From an uncultured Porphyromonas sp. (lineage in GTDB: Bacteria > Bacteroidota > Bacteroidia > Bacteroidales > Porphyromonadaceae), in the NCBI GenBank assembly GCA_934364985.1, contig CAKRMU010000008.1, positions 1 through 64,000 on the forward strand: a stretch of 64,000 bases of DNA, read 5' to 3'. The stretch's first letter is position 1, and every line of letters begins with the position of its first letter. Positions 34,199 through 44,764 of the stretch are shown piece after piece. The notes beneath the pieces were generated by a model. The model saw only the letters and a program-made list of their open reading frames with translations, was not told where the DNA came from and ran no database searches. The translations under genes were made by a program, and so were the position numbers.

Positions 34199-35287
34199 AT
34201 GAAAGATGACGATAGGATAATAGCAGATTTAGAGGCATTCGACATACGTGGAGTAGAGAGAGGAGAAGGCCTTTTTGAGGGTTCACTTAAAGCTGAGGAG
34301 GATAAAGATCAAGCCTTACGTCCTATCTCTTTTGACGACTTTCAGGGGCAACCCTCTGTCGTGGATAACCTTAAGGTCTTCGTCGCCGCCGCTAAACTTA
34401 GAGGCGAATCCCTTGACCACGTGTTGCTGCATGGACCTCCGGGATTGGGTAAAACTACTCTTTCGCAGATCATTGCTAACGAATTGGGAGTGGGGATTAA
34501 GGTAACCTCCGGTCCCGTATTGGATAAACCGGGCGACCTCGCCGGCGTCCTCACCTCTCTTGATAAGCACGATGTGCTATTTATTGATGAGATACATCGT
34601 ATGCCTCCTGTCGTAGAAGAGTACCTCTACTCGGCAATGGAGGACTATAGGATAGACATCATGATCGACAAAGGTCCTGGGGCTCGGAGTATACAAATTG
34701 ACCTCAACCCCTTTACGCTTATCGGTGCTACTACTCGAAGTGGGCTACTTACCGCTCCCCTTAGAGCTCGTTTTGGCATCAATATGCATCTGGAATATTA
34801 CGATACAGATACGCTACAAAGCATTGTCTTAAGGAGTGCTTCTTTGATGGGTATCCCCTGTGAAAGGGAGGCCGCAATGGAGATTGCTCGGCGAAGTCGC
34901 TGTACCCCGCGTGTCGCAAATGCCCTACTTCGGAGAGTCCGAGATTATGCTCAGGTTAAAGGTTCCGGCAAAATCCTTCGCAACATTGCAGAGTATGCCC
35001 TTGAGGCTCTTAATATAGATCGCCACGGCTTAGACCAGATAGATCATAAGATTCTTAACGTCATCATCGATAAGTTTGATGGCGGCCCGGTGGGCGTAGG
35101 TACGATATCTACCGCGATTGGTGAGGATAGGGGTACCATTGAGGATGTATATGAGCCATTCTTGATTAAGGAAGGTTTCTTGAAGCGTACCCCCAGAGGG
35201 CGAGAGGCGACACGCCTCGCGTACGAGCATTTAGGCAAAGATTACCACCCCCATAATCCCAAAGGGCTTTTTGATGAATTTGAATAA
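34199..35287 (+). CDS. ruvB: Holliday junction branch-migration ATPase RuvB
   Basis: A 362-residue AAA+ motor that drives Holliday junction migration with RuvA. Walker [11 protein letters not shown], Walker [10 protein letters not shown], sensor [12 protein letters not shown] and arginine-finger region APLRARFG are intact. The C-terminal winged helix ends in [13 protein letters not shown]. An upstream GTG (34196) directly precedes the ATG used. It lies 17 bases after rnr and 11 bases before the flippase gene. Confidence 0.97.
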   Translation: MKDDDRIIADLEAFDIRGVERGEGLFEGSLKAEEDKDQALRPISFDDFQGQPSVVDNLKVFVAAAKLRGESLDHVLLHGPPGLGKTTLSQIIANELGVGIKVTSGPVLDKPGDLAGVLTSLDKHDVLFIDEIHRMPPVVEEYLYSAMEDYRIDIMIDKGPGARSIQIDLNPFTLIGATTRSGLLTAPLRARFGINMHLEYYDTDTLQSIVLRSASLMGIPCEREAAMEIARRSRCTPRVANALLRRVRDYAQVKGSGKILRNIAEYALEALNIDRHGLDQIDHKILNVIIDKFDGGPVGVGTISTAIGEDRGTIEDVYEPFLIKEGFLKRTPRGREATRLAYEHLGKDYHPHNPKGLFDEFE

Positions 35288-35298
35288 CGTCACTCTGT

Positions 35299-36792
35299 AT
35301 GTCTGCAGGCATTAAAGCTTTAGCTAAGGATACCGCCATTTATGGAGCCACTAATATCATCAGCAAGTTCCTTAATTGGCTTTTAGCTCCTTTTTATATC
35401 CGTATCCTTTCGGATAGTGCGGAGTATGGGATTGTTACCAATCTCTACGCATGGGTAAGTGTATTACTGGTCATTCTGACACTCGGGATGGAGACGGGGT
35501 TATTTCGTTTTATCAATACGAGCGATGCCCCCAATACCGTTTATGCCACTACGCTTAAGATTGTGGCTGTTGCGGTGGGTGTCTTTTGGATAATTGGCTT
35601 TTGCTCTGTGGAGAGTGTGGCTCAGCTTTTGGGCTATCCAGAGCATCCCGAATACATAGGTATCTTTGTCGTCATCGTGGGTCTCGATGCTTTGATGTCG
35701 ATACCCTTTGCTTACCTGAGGCATGAGCGGAGGGCAGGAAAGTTTGCTTTCTATAAGTTTTTATTCATATTACTGAATATTGGCTTTAACTTATTCTTTT
35801 TACTTTTGTGTCCATATATGGTACGCAGTGGCATTGAGTTGCCCACTTGGCTTTATCGATCTGGATATGGAGTGGGGTATATATTCGTCTCTAATCTCCT
35901 TGCCTCAGGGATCGAGTTTCTCTGTATGTCTTCTATTGTGAAGCCGGCATTGCCGGGCTTTGATAGGACGTTGGTACGACCTCTTCTCATGTATTGTCTC
36001 CCTCTTGTCCTTTTAGGTCTCGCTGGAATCCTCAATAAGATGGCAGGTCAGATCCTCATCCCTATGCTTTACGAAGATCGTACTGAAGGGATGACGCAGC
36101 TCGGAATCTATGGGGGTAATCTCAAGATAGCCGTTGTGATGGTAATGTTTATACAAGCTTTTCGTTTTGCTTATGACCCATTTGTCTTCTCTAAGATGAA
36201 AGCTAAGGACGGCAATGATGCCTATCGGGTGGCGATGAATTACTTTATCCTCTTTGCCCTAATCATATTTCTCACCGTGATGTATGGTATAGACATCTTT
36301 AAGCATATCGTGGCTCCTGACTATTATAGTGGGCTAATCGTGGTGCCAATAGTTATGGCGAGTGAAATCCTTTTTGGGATCTACTATAATCTCTCTGTGT
36401 GGTATAAGGTGAGCGATCGTACCTATTATGGTGCCATCTTTTCGGTGATAGGCTTGGTGACTACATTGGCAATTATCTTTTGGGGAGTGCCAAGATATGG
36501 CATTGTTGCTGCGGCATGGAGTGCCTTTATGTGCAATGCTGTTATGCTGTTATTATCCTATTTCCTTGGGAAGAAGCTACACCCCATCCCTTATGATGTC
36601 TGGAATAACCTACTCCTTTTAGCCACCGCAATTCTCTTTTATTTCGGAGGAATGGCAATAGCACCTGCGTCAGTAGCCTTGAGGCTGGTCTATAGAGGAC
36701 TCCTTTTATTGCTATTTATCGCCCTTTCGATACGATTCTTTGCCCCGGAGTTGAGGGCAGTTGTTGCGAAGCGATTCAGTAAGAAACGATGA
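35299..36792 (+). CDS. Polysaccharide flippase-like membrane protein (MOP superfamily)
   Basis: A 497-residue integral membrane protein with roughly 12-14 hydrophobic helices. The start IYGATNIISKFLNWLLAPFY, then IRILSDSAEYG, is the N-terminal signature of the Wzx/polysaccharide transporter branch of the MOP superfamily. Such proteins flip undecaprenyl-linked glycans across the inner membrane. No glycan biosynthesis genes are adjacent, so the substrate is unknown. A lipid II flippase role is possible, since this family sits near wall genes in Bacteroidota, but that is speculation. The stop overlaps the umuD remnant start by four bases. Confidence 0.85.
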   Translation: MSAGIKALAKDTAIYGATNIISKFLNWLLAPFYIRILSDSAEYGIVTNLYAWVSVLLVILTLGMETGLFRFINTSDAPNTVYATTLKIVAVAVGVFWIIGFCSVESVAQLLGYPEHPEYIGIFVVIVGLDALMSIPFAYLRHERRAGKFAFYKFLFILLNIGFNLFFLLLCPYMVRSGIELPTWLYRSGYGVGYIFVSNLLASGIEFLCMSSIVKPALPGFDRTLVRPLLMYCLPLVLLGLAGILNKMAGQILIPMLYEDRTEGMTQLGIYGGNLKIAVVMVMFIQAFRFAYDPFVFSKMKAKDGNDAYRVAMNYFILFALIIFLTVMYGIDIFKHIVAPDYYSGLIVVPIVMASEILFGIYYNLSVWYKVSDRTYYGAIFSVIGLVTTLAIIFWGVPRYGIVAAAWSAFMCNAVMLLLSYFLGKKLHPIPYDVWNNLLLLATAILFYFGGMAIAPASVALRLVYRGLLLLLFIALSIRFFAPELRAVVAKRFSKKR

Positions 36793-37274
36793 AAAAAGAA
36801 TATAAACCGCTTGATTTTTATCAGGTCGAGGAGCGAACATTTTACGAATTACCCTTTGTCGAAGATGGGCTATTTGCGGGCTTTCCTTCCCCTGCTGAGG
36901 ATCACAATATGGAGGCTATTGACCTCACCAAAGAGCTTATTCGGCACCCTAATACTACTTTTATTGCTCGCGTCGTAGGCGACTCTATGATTGATGCTCT
37001 TTGTACATACCAATCGCTTTATCACCACGGATCTCCAGCACCACGAGTTTGCAGAAGACCATCTCACTAATCACCTTGCCGAGCTTACTCCAATGCTGTA
37101 TAGCCTTTTCAAAAAGGTCTATCGCTCAGGGTACAAGTACAAAAAGCAGGTGTCTTATTCTCTGAATTAGTCTTTGAGCAATCCCTCCTTCCTTTTGAAG
37201 TTGAGGGGCGAAACGAGCTGAAAAAGATCACAGATATTGTGCACACAGATGATTTCATTTGCAGACCTCTGTAA
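36789..37274 (+). pseudogene. umuDC remnant created by an internal deletion
   Basis: The first 69 codons are UmuD-like: FYQVEERTFYELPFVEDGLF, then FPSPAEDHNMEAIDLTKELI, then VVGDSMIDA, which includes the autoprotease Ser in GDSM. At about 36995-37000 the sequence jumps, in another frame, into the C-terminal part of UmuC (DNA polymerase V): FVHTNRFITTDLQHHEFAED, then HLAELTPMLYSLFKKVYRSG. Near 37143 a one-base loss shifts the frame again to GVLFSELVFEQSLLPFEVEG and on to TAA at 37272-37274. The second half of umuD and most of umuC are gone. No active mutagenic polymerase can be made from this locus. Confidence 0.8.
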
Positions 37275-37373
37275 AAACAAATATCAGTTATCCACTTTCA
37301 ACAACCATAACCCTACACTAACGTGTATCAATGCTTAAACTATTAATATAACGTTATATCTGCGTTATTTTAG

Positions 37374-37381
37374 TACCTTTG
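37374..37381 (+). promoter_or_regulatory. -7 box for the acyl-CoA synthetase operon
   Basis: TACCTTTG, a perfect TAnnTTTG match, about 56 bases before the ATG. No TTTG at the expected -33 distance. Confidence 0.55.
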
Positions 37382-37437
37382 TCTTGTAGATAAGAGCAGT
37401 CGAATATCTTTGATACACATATTTAGCAGGGAAAAAG

Positions 37438-39297
37438 ATGAGCAAACCAAAAAGCATATTACCAATTATTGATGTCACCGAAAGGTATGCACAGCAATAC
37501 CCAAATGAATGTTGCCTATTAGTTCGTAACCAATTGTCCGACGTGTGGGACGAAGTCTCTTGGCTCTCTTTTGGCACCCTAATTAGTGGCATTGCAGCAG
37601 GGATGATTGAGGCAAAGTGCAATGTGGGGGATAGGATAGGTATTTTCTCCGAAAATTCATCACGTTTCTTAGCCACCTACTTAGGAGCTTTTCGCACTGG
37701 GCTTATCTCTATCCCTTGCTACGCGTCAAGCTCTTCGGAGCAAGTGCAGTATATTGCAGAGCACAGCCACATGAAACTCCTTTTTGTAGGCGAGCAACCT
37801 CAATACAATGCAGCTTGGGAAGCCATCTCAGGTATGAATGAGCCTCCAAAGATCGTTTTGATGAATAGAAGCATTGAGCGAGTGGGAGAAGATCGAACAT
37901 CAATATACTTTGAGGACTTTATCCGAATTGGAGAAGAGAATTACCCAAAAGACGAAATAGACAGAAGACGGAACGACTGGAACGAAGATCGGACTGCCCT
38001 CATCCTCTACACCAGTGGCACAAGTGGGCAACCCAAAGGTGTGGAATTGACTTTCAAGAGTGTACAAGCCTCCATCAATCAGCACTCGTTAGAGCTCGAA
38101 GAGCTTATGCCTGGTAAGGTGAGCATGAACTTCTTACCCCTTACACATATTTTCGAACTAATGTGGTGCCTCGTATGCCTCACGATGAGGGTACGTATCG
38201 CTATCAATAAAAACCCGAAGAAAATCCTCGACAGCTTAGCTGAAGTAAGACCCCACTATATGTGCAACGTCCCCCGCTTTTGGGAGAAGGTATACGTAGG
38301 GGTATATGAAAAGATTCAGAGCTTCCCTAAACCACTAAAATGGCTCACCAATGAGTGCATTAAAGTAAGCCGTAAATATCATTTCGAGTACCGAGCAAAG
38401 GGCAAAAAAGCTCCCCTCTTATTGAAAATACAATACCACTTTTTCTCTAAAACACTCCTTAATATCCTGAAGAAAAAAGTAGGAGTAGATAGGGGATTGC
38501 TATTCCCCGTTGCAGGAGCTGCCCTTGCAGATAAAGTGCAAGCGTTTCTCCTAAGTATCAGTATACCAATTGTATATGGATATGGCCTGACAGAGACAAC
38601 TGCCACAGTTTGCTATTGCCGACCTAAGGACTTTAAGTTTGGCTCCATCGGAAAACCCCTTGGCGGAGTTTCCGTAAAAATAGACGACGAGAATGGGGGC
38701 GAGATATTGGTAAAAGGCGATACGGTTACGAAAGGATATTACAATGCACCCGAGGAGAATGCACGTGCATTTACCCCCGATGGCTGGTTTCGTACAGGCG
38801 ACCTTGGCTCTATGGACATTGAAGGTAATATATATTTCAAAGAGCGAGCTAAGGATTTATTTAAGACCGCTAACGGCAAGTACATCGTGCCTAACGTGAT
38901 AGAAAATCTTCTGACCACAGATAGTGCAATCGAGCAAGCTGTGGTAATCGCTGATGGCAGAAGCTTTGTAAGTGCCCTCATTTATCCTAATTTTGAGCGT
39001 GTGAAACAGCTTCTTAAAGAACGTAGTATCACTATTAGCTCTGATGAAAATCCTGAGAAATTGGCGACCAATCCCCAAGTATATCGAATATTAGAAGAGA
39101 AAATAGCTGAACAATTGAGTCAATTAGCATCCTTCGAAAAGGTAAAGAAATTTCACATCCTCACCGAACCGCTTTCGATAGATAACGGTATGCTAACAAA
39201 TAGTCTCAAGACTAAGCGTCTTGTAGTAGAGCAACACTTTGAAGATGCCATAAGGGATATGTACTCCTATCATCAGCTACCAGACCTGACTAAGTAA
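37438..39297 (+). CDS. Long-chain fatty acid--CoA ligase (AMP-forming)
   Basis: A 619-residue ANL-superfamily enzyme that activates fatty acids as acyl-AMP and then acyl-CoA. The P-loop is LILYTSGTSGQPKGVELT. The adenylate-binding motif is YGLTETTATVCYC. The hinge region is GWFRTGDLGSMDIEGNIYF followed by ERAKDLFKTANGKYIVP. The catalytic lysine region near the C-terminus is degenerate (TNSLKTKR). Length fits the FadD/FAA group. It is followed within four bases by an rRNA/tRNA methyltransferase gene, with no functional link apparent. Confidence 0.92.
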   Translation: MSKPKSILPIIDVTERYAQQYPNECCLLVRNQLSDVWDEVSWLSFGTLISGIAAGMIEAKCNVGDRIGIFSENSSRFLATYLGAFRTGLISIPCYASSSSEQVQYIAEHSHMKLLFVGEQPQYNAAWEAISGMNEPPKIVLMNRSIERVGEDRTSIYFEDFIRIGEENYPKDEIDRRRNDWNEDRTALILYTSGTSGQPKGVELTFKSVQASINQHSLELEELMPGKVSMNFLPLTHIFELMWCLVCLTMRVRIAINKNPKKILDSLAEVRPHYMCNVPRFWEKVYVGVYEKIQSFPKPLKWLTNECIKVSRKYHFEYRAKGKKAPLLLKIQYHFFSKTLLNILKKKVGVDRGLLFPVAGAALADKVQAFLLSISIPIVYGYGLTETTATVCYCRPKDFKFGSIGKPLGGVSVKIDDENGGEILVKGDTVTKGYYNAPEENARAFTPDGWFRTGDLGSMDIEGNIYFKERAKDLFKTANGKYIVPNVIENLLTTDSAIEQAVVIADGRSFVSALIYPNFERVKQLLKERSITISSDENPEKLATNPQVYRILEEKIAEQLSQLASFEKVKKFHILTEPLSIDNGMLTNSLKTKRLVVEQHFEDAIRDMYSYHQLPDLTK

Positions 39298-39300
39298 ACA

Positions 39301-39852
39301 ATGGCACGCAAACTGAAGGTAGATGAGATGGGGAGAATGTCGCCCGAAGAATACCACGATGCCCCCAAAAGAGCCTTCGTAGTGGTATTGGATAACATCA
39401 GGAGTATGCACAATGTAGGTGCCATATTCAGGACTGCCGACGCCCTACGTATCGAAAAAATCATCCTCTGCGGTATCACAGGATGCCCCCCTCACTCCGA
39501 AATACATAAAAGTGCATTGGGAGCAGAAGAAACCGTAGATTGGAGCTATTTCAACGACACAATCGATGCTATCAATAAGCTGAAAAACGAGGGCTACACC
39601 ATTTGGTCTTTAGAACAAGCTGAAGGCTCTATCCCTATTTCAAATATATCGGATAACATAAATAAAGACCGCCCCTGTGCCTTAGTCCTCGGCAACGAAG
39701 TAGACGGCGTTCAGCAGGAAGTGATGGATCTCTGCAATGGCACTATTGAAATTGAACAATACGGGACAAAGCATTCATTAAACGTGAGTGTGGCAGGAGG
39801 TATTGCTATGTGGGTAATAAGCCAAATCAAACCTCTGAATAACGGATTATGA
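39301..39852 (+). CDS. SpoU/TrmH-family RNA 2'-O-methyltransferase
   Basis: A 183-residue SPOUT methyltransferase. Motif 1 is LDNIRSMHNVGAIFRTADA, motif 2 is ALVLGNEVDGVQQEVMDLC, and motif 3 is HSLNVSVAGGIAMW. These form the SAM-binding trefoil knot. There is no N-terminal RNA-recognition domain, so the target (tRNA ribose 18 or 34, or rRNA) cannot be assigned. Its stop overlaps the ispD start by four bases. Confidence 0.88.
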   Translation: MARKLKVDEMGRMSPEEYHDAPKRAFVVVLDNIRSMHNVGAIFRTADALRIEKIILCGITGCPPHSEIHKSALGAEETVDWSYFNDTIDAINKLKNEGYTIWSLEQAEGSIPISNISDNINKDRPCALVLGNEVDGVQQEVMDLCNGTIEIEQYGTKHSLNVSVAGGIAMWVISQIKPLNNGL

Positions 39853-40550
39853 AAGACTTATCTATAATAATCGTGGCTGGTGGTCGTGGCTTACGCATGG
39901 AGAGTAGTTTACCCAAACAATATTTAATGCTCCACGTGAAACCCATTCTTATATGGACGATTGAGAATGTATATCATTCCCTACCTGATGATATAGAGAC
40001 CGAAATCATACTTGTGCGATCAAGGGTAGACAAAAGATATGTCGAAGAAATGCTAAAGGAATATACGCACGACGCTATACCACTACTATTCGCGGATGGA
40101 GGCGACAATCGTGCCGAGAGCGTTTATAATGGGTTATGTTTGGCATCAGGGAATTACGTGGCGATACATGATGGTGTACGCCCGTTCGTGAATCCAGCTC
40201 TTTTGGGACGGATATGGGAAGCCCGCAAGCATAATGCCGTAATTCCCGCCATTCTTCCTACTGATTCTATTCGGATAAGTGGCAACAATGGTATTTTTTC
40301 TTCCTACCCAAGGGCAGATATAAGGCTGATTCAGACGCCCCAGTTATTCACAAATGAGACGCTGAAAAATGCCTACAAATCTTATAGAGATGACCCTGAT
40401 GAAAGATGCACGGATGACGCTAGTATCGTGGAAAAATATACGAGTTCTTCGCCCTTTATTGTCGATGGAGATGAACTCAATATCAAAATAACAACCCCTA
40501 AAGACCTTTATATAGCAGACCTTTTTATCAACAAAGGCTTACTCAAGTGA
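39849..40550 (+). CDS. ispD: 2-C-methyl-D-erythritol 4-phosphate cytidylyltransferase
   Basis: A 233-residue MEP-pathway enzyme forming CDP-methylerythritol on the way to isoprenoids. The CTP-binding motif IIVAGGRGLRMESSLPKQY is at the N-terminus. IHDGVRPFV and RLIQTPQLF are the conserved active-site blocks, and the C-terminus has DDASIVEKY. A sequence 14/16 identical to parS falls inside the gene at 39928-39943 (LMLHVKP codons). It overlaps the methyltransferase and precedes recG. Confidence 0.95.
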   Translation: MKDLSIIIVAGGRGLRMESSLPKQYLMLHVKPILIWTIENVYHSLPDDIETEIILVRSRVDKRYVEEMLKEYTHDAIPLLFADGGDNRAESVYNGLCLASGNYVAIHDGVRPFVNPALLGRIWEARKHNAVIPAILPTDSIRISGNNGIFSSYPRADIRLIQTPQLFTNETLKNAYKSYRDDPDERCTDDASIVEKYTSSSPFIVDGDELNIKITTPKDLYIADLFINKGLLK

Positions 40551-40557
40551 CTACTTG

Positions 40558-42663
40558 ATGGAGGATATATTACGTCGCGACATAACCTTTCTTACTGGTG
40601 TGGGAGAGCATAGAGCACGTGTATTGGCAAAAGAATTAGATATACACACGTGGGGAGACCTGCTATACCATTTTCCGTATCGTCACATAGATAGGACGCG
40701 TATTTACTCTATTTCCGAGATTCTACCCGATATGCCGTATATCCAACTTCAGGGAGAAATTATGGGTTTCATTGAGGAAGGGACAGGAGCTAAGAGGCGT
40801 CTCAAAGCCTACTTTAAGGACAATACCGGGGTAATAGAATTGGTATGGTTCAATGCTAAGTCATATATTCTCAAGCAATTAAAGCTACATAAGCAGTATA
40901 CTGTATTCGGTAAGCCTTCTCTTTATGGCACCACATACAACATCGTACACCCCGATGTAGAACCAGCAGATAAGGTTTTAAGCTCTGTGGGAAGGCTATA
41001 TCCAATGTACTATACTACGGATAAAATGAAACGCTCTTCGCTCACTTCAAAAGTTATTAGTGAGCTACAACGCAATGCCTTAAAGGAGATTAAAGGTAAG
41101 GTTAATGAGACACTTCCCGAATACATCGTGCAGGGCTACGAAATGCTATCAAGAGGAGAAACTCTCGAGATGATACACTTCCCGACAAATGCCAGGATGC
41201 TGGAGAGAGCACGTGCAAGGCTTAAAATGGAGGAACTCTTTTTCTTAACTCTTCGGAAACAATACCTGCATAACCAAAGGAAAGAATCCTCAAAAGGATT
41301 CCGACTGATTCCTAATGGTCAATACTACCAAAAACTGAGATATGAAGGTCTTAATTTTCAACTCACCAAAGCCCAGGATCGCGTTATCGGTGAAATCATT
41401 AGCGATATGTCTTCGGGGCATCAAATGAATAGACTCCTTCAGGGTGATGTAGGAAGCGGTAAGACAATAGTAGCATTACTTAGTATGCTGGTCGCGATCG
41501 ACAATGGCTACCAAGCCTGTATGATGGCACCGACAGAGATATTAGCCCAGCAACATTATGCCACGATCACTAAAATGCTTCGGTGTACCACTCCCAATAT
41601 ACGAGTGGCTCTTCTCACAGGCTCAATGACAGACAAAGACCGCAAGCCTGTACTTAAAGACCTTGCCTCTGGTAGGATTAATATCTTAATAGGTACCCAC
41701 ATCCTGATACAGGAATACGTTACCTTCCAAAACTTAGGTATAGCTGTCATTGACGAACAGCATCGCTTCGGTGTCTTCCAGAGGAGCCTACTATGGGATA
41801 AAAATACCACTTGTCAACCACATATTTTGATAATGTCGGCTACCCCTATACCTCGAACACTTGCAATGACTGTATATGGTGACCTTGATGTATCCGTCAT
41901 CAATGAATTACCACCGGGTAGGACACCTATTCTTACCTCGTTTGTATACGATCGTCAGATGCATCAAGTATACGAGTTCATTGCCAATCAACTGTGCTTA
42001 GGTCGCCAATGCTACGTTGTCTACCCTCTAATTGAGGAAAGCGAAAAATCAGATCTCATGAGCCTCGAAGAGGGCTATCAAGACTTCACGGCCGCCTTTC
42101 CTCACCACAAAGTAGGTATGGTCCATGGAAAACTCAAGGCAGATATCAAAGAGCGTGAAATGCAGAGATTTGCCTCTGGAGAAACTTCAATATTAGTGGC
42201 AACAACTGTAATAGAAGTCGGGGTTGATGTGCCCAATGCGAGCGTGATGGTGATAACGAGTGCAGAGCGTTTTGGCTTATCACAGCTACACCAGTTACGA
42301 GGCAGGGTAGGCAGAGGGAGTACTCAGAGCTATTGCATACTTCAGGTAAGCGACTCGATAAATGACAATTCGCTTAAACGTATCCACATAATGTGTGAAA
42401 GCACAGATGGTTTCTATCTTGCGGAGGAAGACCTAAAAATGCGAGGATACGGAGATATCGAAGGGACACAGCAAAGTGGGGAAGGGCTTAGCCTAAGAAT
42501 AGCCGACCTCACAGAGGATGGCAGATATGTACAATTTTGTAATAACTTAGTCCGCCATATCCTCACCGAGGATCCTCTGTTAGAATTACCCAAAAACAGC
42601 TTATTACAATATCGCCTTCAGCTACTCTTAGTGAATAATAAAGACTGGGGCTTAATCAGCTAA
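40558..42663 (+). CDS. recG: ATP-dependent DNA helicase RecG
   Basis: A 701-residue superfamily 2 helicase that remodels stalled forks and R-loops. The N-terminal wedge (OB) domain is residues 1-160. Helicase motifs are [15 protein letters not shown] (I), [11 protein letters not shown] (Ia), [13 protein letters not shown] (II), [12 protein letters not shown] (III), [18 protein letters not shown] (V) and QLRGRVGRG (VI). The TTG three bases upstream of the chosen ATG is unlikely to be used. mnmG starts one base after its stop. Confidence 0.97.
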   Translation: MEDILRRDITFLTGVGEHRARVLAKELDIHTWGDLLYHFPYRHIDRTRIYSISEILPDMPYIQLQGEIMGFIEEGTGAKRRLKAYFKDNTGVIELVWFNAKSYILKQLKLHKQYTVFGKPSLYGTTYNIVHPDVEPADKVLSSVGRLYPMYYTTDKMKRSSLTSKVISELQRNALKEIKGKVNETLPEYIVQGYEMLSRGETLEMIHFPTNARMLERARARLKMEELFFLTLRKQYLHNQRKESSKGFRLIPNGQYYQKLRYEGLNFQLTKAQDRVIGEIISDMSSGHQMNRLLQGDVGSGKTIVALLSMLVAIDNGYQACMMAPTEILAQQHYATITKMLRCTTPNIRVALLTGSMTDKDRKPVLKDLASGRINILIGTHILIQEYVTFQNLGIAVIDEQHRFGVFQRSLLWDKNTTCQPHILIMSATPIPRTLAMTVYGDLDVSVINELPPGRTPILTSFVYDRQMHQVYEFIANQLCLGRQCYVVYPLIEESEKSDLMSLEEGYQDFTAAFPHHKVGMVHGKLKADIKEREMQRFASGETSILVATTVIEVGVDVPNASVMVITSAERFGLSQLHQLRGRVGRGSTQSYCILQVSDSINDNSLKRIHIMCESTDGFYLAEEDLKMRGYGDIEGTQQSGEGLSLRIADLTEDGRYVQFCNNLVRHILTEDPLLELPKNSLLQYRLQLLLVNNKDWGLIS

Positions 42664-42664
42664 T

Positions 42665-44542
42665 ATGAATAGACAATATGATATTATAGTCGTAGGAGCA
42701 GGGCACGCAGGATGTGAGGCAGCTCGCTCTGCAGCATTAATGGGCTCTAATGTCCTACTAATTACAATGGATATGGAGCGTATCGCACAGATGAGTTGCA
42801 ACCCGGCAATAGGAGGTATCGCCAAAGGGCAAATCGTGCGAGAGATAGACGCTTTAGGCGGATATATGGGCATTGCCACCGATAAAAGTACCATCCAGTT
42901 TAGGATGCTCAACAAAAGCAAAGGGGCAGCTATGTGGAGCCCAAGAGCACAATGCGACAGAAAGTTATTCTCTAAAATATGGCGAGAAAAGTTAGAGAAT
43001 ACCCCTAACCTGCATCTATCTCAAGACTCCGTAGTATCGCTAATAATTGATAATAATACCATAAAAGGTGTCACCACCGCCTTAGGTATCATCTATTCAG
43101 CACCTAAAGTAGTCTTGACAAATGGTACATTCCTCGATGGTTTAATGCACTTTGGGAAAGTTAAAATACCCGGCGGACGAATCTCCGAACCGGCTTCATA
43201 CGGATTAACCGAACAGCTGAAATCGCTCGGTTTTATCTGTGATAGAATGAAGACAGGCACCCCAATGCGACTGGATGGACGCACTATACACTATGACAAA
43301 TGCGAAGAACAAGAGGGCGACAAATCGGACACACACTTTAGCTTTCTTCCCGAAGTTAGTAATCAAGAGCTACCGCGTCGCTCTTGCTACATAACCTACA
43401 CCAATGAAACGACACACAATATCCTAAGAAGCCACCTCGATGAAGCTCCATTATATAATGGGCAAATTGTCTCAATCGGTCCTCGTTATTGTCCAAGTAT
43501 TGAGACCAAGATTACCACTTTTGCAGATCGCGACCACCACCAGCTATTTATCGAACCAGAGGGTGATACAACTACCGAGATGTATCTCAATGGGTTCAGT
43601 AGTTCGATGCCCTATGACGTACAAGAGGAAGCCATTAAAACGATACCGGCTCTTAAAGACGTGCATATACTACGCCCCGGATATGCGATAGAATACGACT
43701 TCTTTGACCCCACACAGCTCAAACATACTTTAGAAACCAAACTGATTGATGGGCTATATTTTGCAGGACAGATTAATGGCACCACAGGATACGAAGAAGC
43801 GGCAGGGCAAGGACTGGTTGCAGGTATAAATGCTCACTTATCTCTAAATGGCAAAGACGCATTTACCCTACAAAGAGACGAAGCCTATATCGGTGTAATG
43901 ATAGATGACCTCGTAACTAAAGGAGTGGACGAACCTTATAGAATGTTTACAAGTAGGGCAGAATACCGCATCCTATTACGGCAAGACAATGCAGATGACA
44001 GACTAACGGAAAAGGGATATAGCTTAGGTTTAGTCTCCTCTGATCGTATTAATGCCTACCGCCGGAAGCACCAATTAAAAGCCGAACTACATAAGATGAT
44101 AGCAGAGACCACCCTACCTCCTACAAACGATCTCAAAACTTATATGGAGGCTCAAGGCACTTCGTCAATAACGAAGACCTCTAAATTGAGTGAATTAGTA
44201 TTGCGACCACAACTAACAATAGAGGGATTGATAGCCTTCACCCCTACCCTATCAGACTATATTAAAACCAATGCCATCCGAAAAGAAATAATAGAAAGCG
44301 TAGAAATAGAGATTAAATACGCTGGATATATCAAGAGGGAACAACAGGAAGCAGACAAAGCCAAAAGGCTTGAAGACATAGTGCTCAAAGGACATTTTGA
44401 TTACGAAAAGATTTTGTCACTATCCACAGAGGCACGGCAGAAACTAAAGCGAATTGACCCCGAAACGATAGGTCAGGCACGTCGTATACCCGGAATATCC
44501 CCTGCGGATATAAATATCCTTTTAGTGCTATTAGGGAGATAA
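42665..44542 (+). CDS. mnmG: tRNA uridine 5-carboxymethylaminomethyl modification enzyme (GidA)
   Basis: A 625-residue FAD protein that, with MnmE, installs cmnm5U34 in tRNAs. The dinucleotide motif is [37 protein letters not shown] carries the catalytic region. The second signature is [17 protein letters not shown]. The C-terminal [19 protein letters not shown] is the MnmE-binding helical tail. In many bacteria this gene lies close to the replication origin. Here an exact parS site begins six bases after its stop. Confidence 0.97.
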   Translation: MNRQYDIIVVGAGHAGCEAARSAALMGSNVLLITMDMERIAQMSCNPAIGGIAKGQIVREIDALGGYMGIATDKSTIQFRMLNKSKGAAMWSPRAQCDRKLFSKIWREKLENTPNLHLSQDSVVSLIIDNNTIKGVTTALGIIYSAPKVVLTNGTFLDGLMHFGKVKIPGGRISEPASYGLTEQLKSLGFICDRMKTGTPMRLDGRTIHYDKCEEQEGDKSDTHFSFLPEVSNQELPRRSCYITYTNETTHNILRSHLDEAPLYNGQIVSIGPRYCPSIETKITTFADRDHHQLFIEPEGDTTTEMYLNGFSSSMPYDVQEEAIKTIPALKDVHILRPGYAIEYDFFDPTQLKHTLETKLIDGLYFAGQINGTTGYEEAAGQGLVAGINAHLSLNGKDAFTLQRDEAYIGVMIDDLVTKGVDEPYRMFTSRAEYRILLRQDNADDRLTEKGYSLGLVSSDRINAYRRKHQLKAELHKMIAETTLPPTNDLKTYMEAQGTSSITKTSKLSELVLRPQLTIEGLIAFTPTLSDYIKTNAIRKEIIESVEIEIKYAGYIKREQQEADKAKRLEDIVLKGHFDYEKILSLSTEARQKLKRIDPETIGQARRIPGISPADINILLVLLGR

Positions 44543-44547
44543 GCAGT

Positions 44548-44563
44548 TGTTCCACGTGAAACA
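44548..44563. promoter_or_regulatory. parS chromosome-segregation site
   Basis: TGTTCCACGTGAAACA matches the conserved bacterial parS consensus TGTTNCACGTGAAACA at every defined position. It lies in the mnmG-uvrC gap. ParB is expected to load here; parS sites normally cluster near the replication origin, and the candidate origin is about 8.4 kb to the right. Confidence 0.88.
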
Positions 44564-44661
44564 AACAAGATAAAGATCACACATCATCAAAGAAAAAACG
44601 TCAACAAATTGTTAATCAATTCATTACATAAGTGCAATGATATATACGATATAAGGTAAAG

Positions 44662-44747
44662 AGAATACCAGGTATTAGCCACGGCGAATTCCGTACATTC
44701 GCTCCAGCGAATACCCTGAATTCGATTTACGTAATACCCGTGATAGA
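44662..44747. repeat. 17/6 repeat array E, four units
   Basis: Units are AGAATACCAGGTATTAG, CGAATTCCGTACATTCG, CGAATACCCTGAATTCG and GTAATACCCGTGATAGA. Spacers are CCACGG, CTCCAG and ATTTAC. It lies between parS and the uvrC start, about 17 bases ahead of the uvrC ATG, so it overlaps the region where its promoter or leader must be. Confidence 0.88.
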
Positions 44748-44764
44748 TAAAGCAGAAAACACCG

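Noticed and set aside
39928..39943. Second parS site inside ispD
   Set aside because: Two of sixteen positions differ from consensus and the sequence is constrained by the protein (LMLHVKP); kept only as a note under the parS finding.
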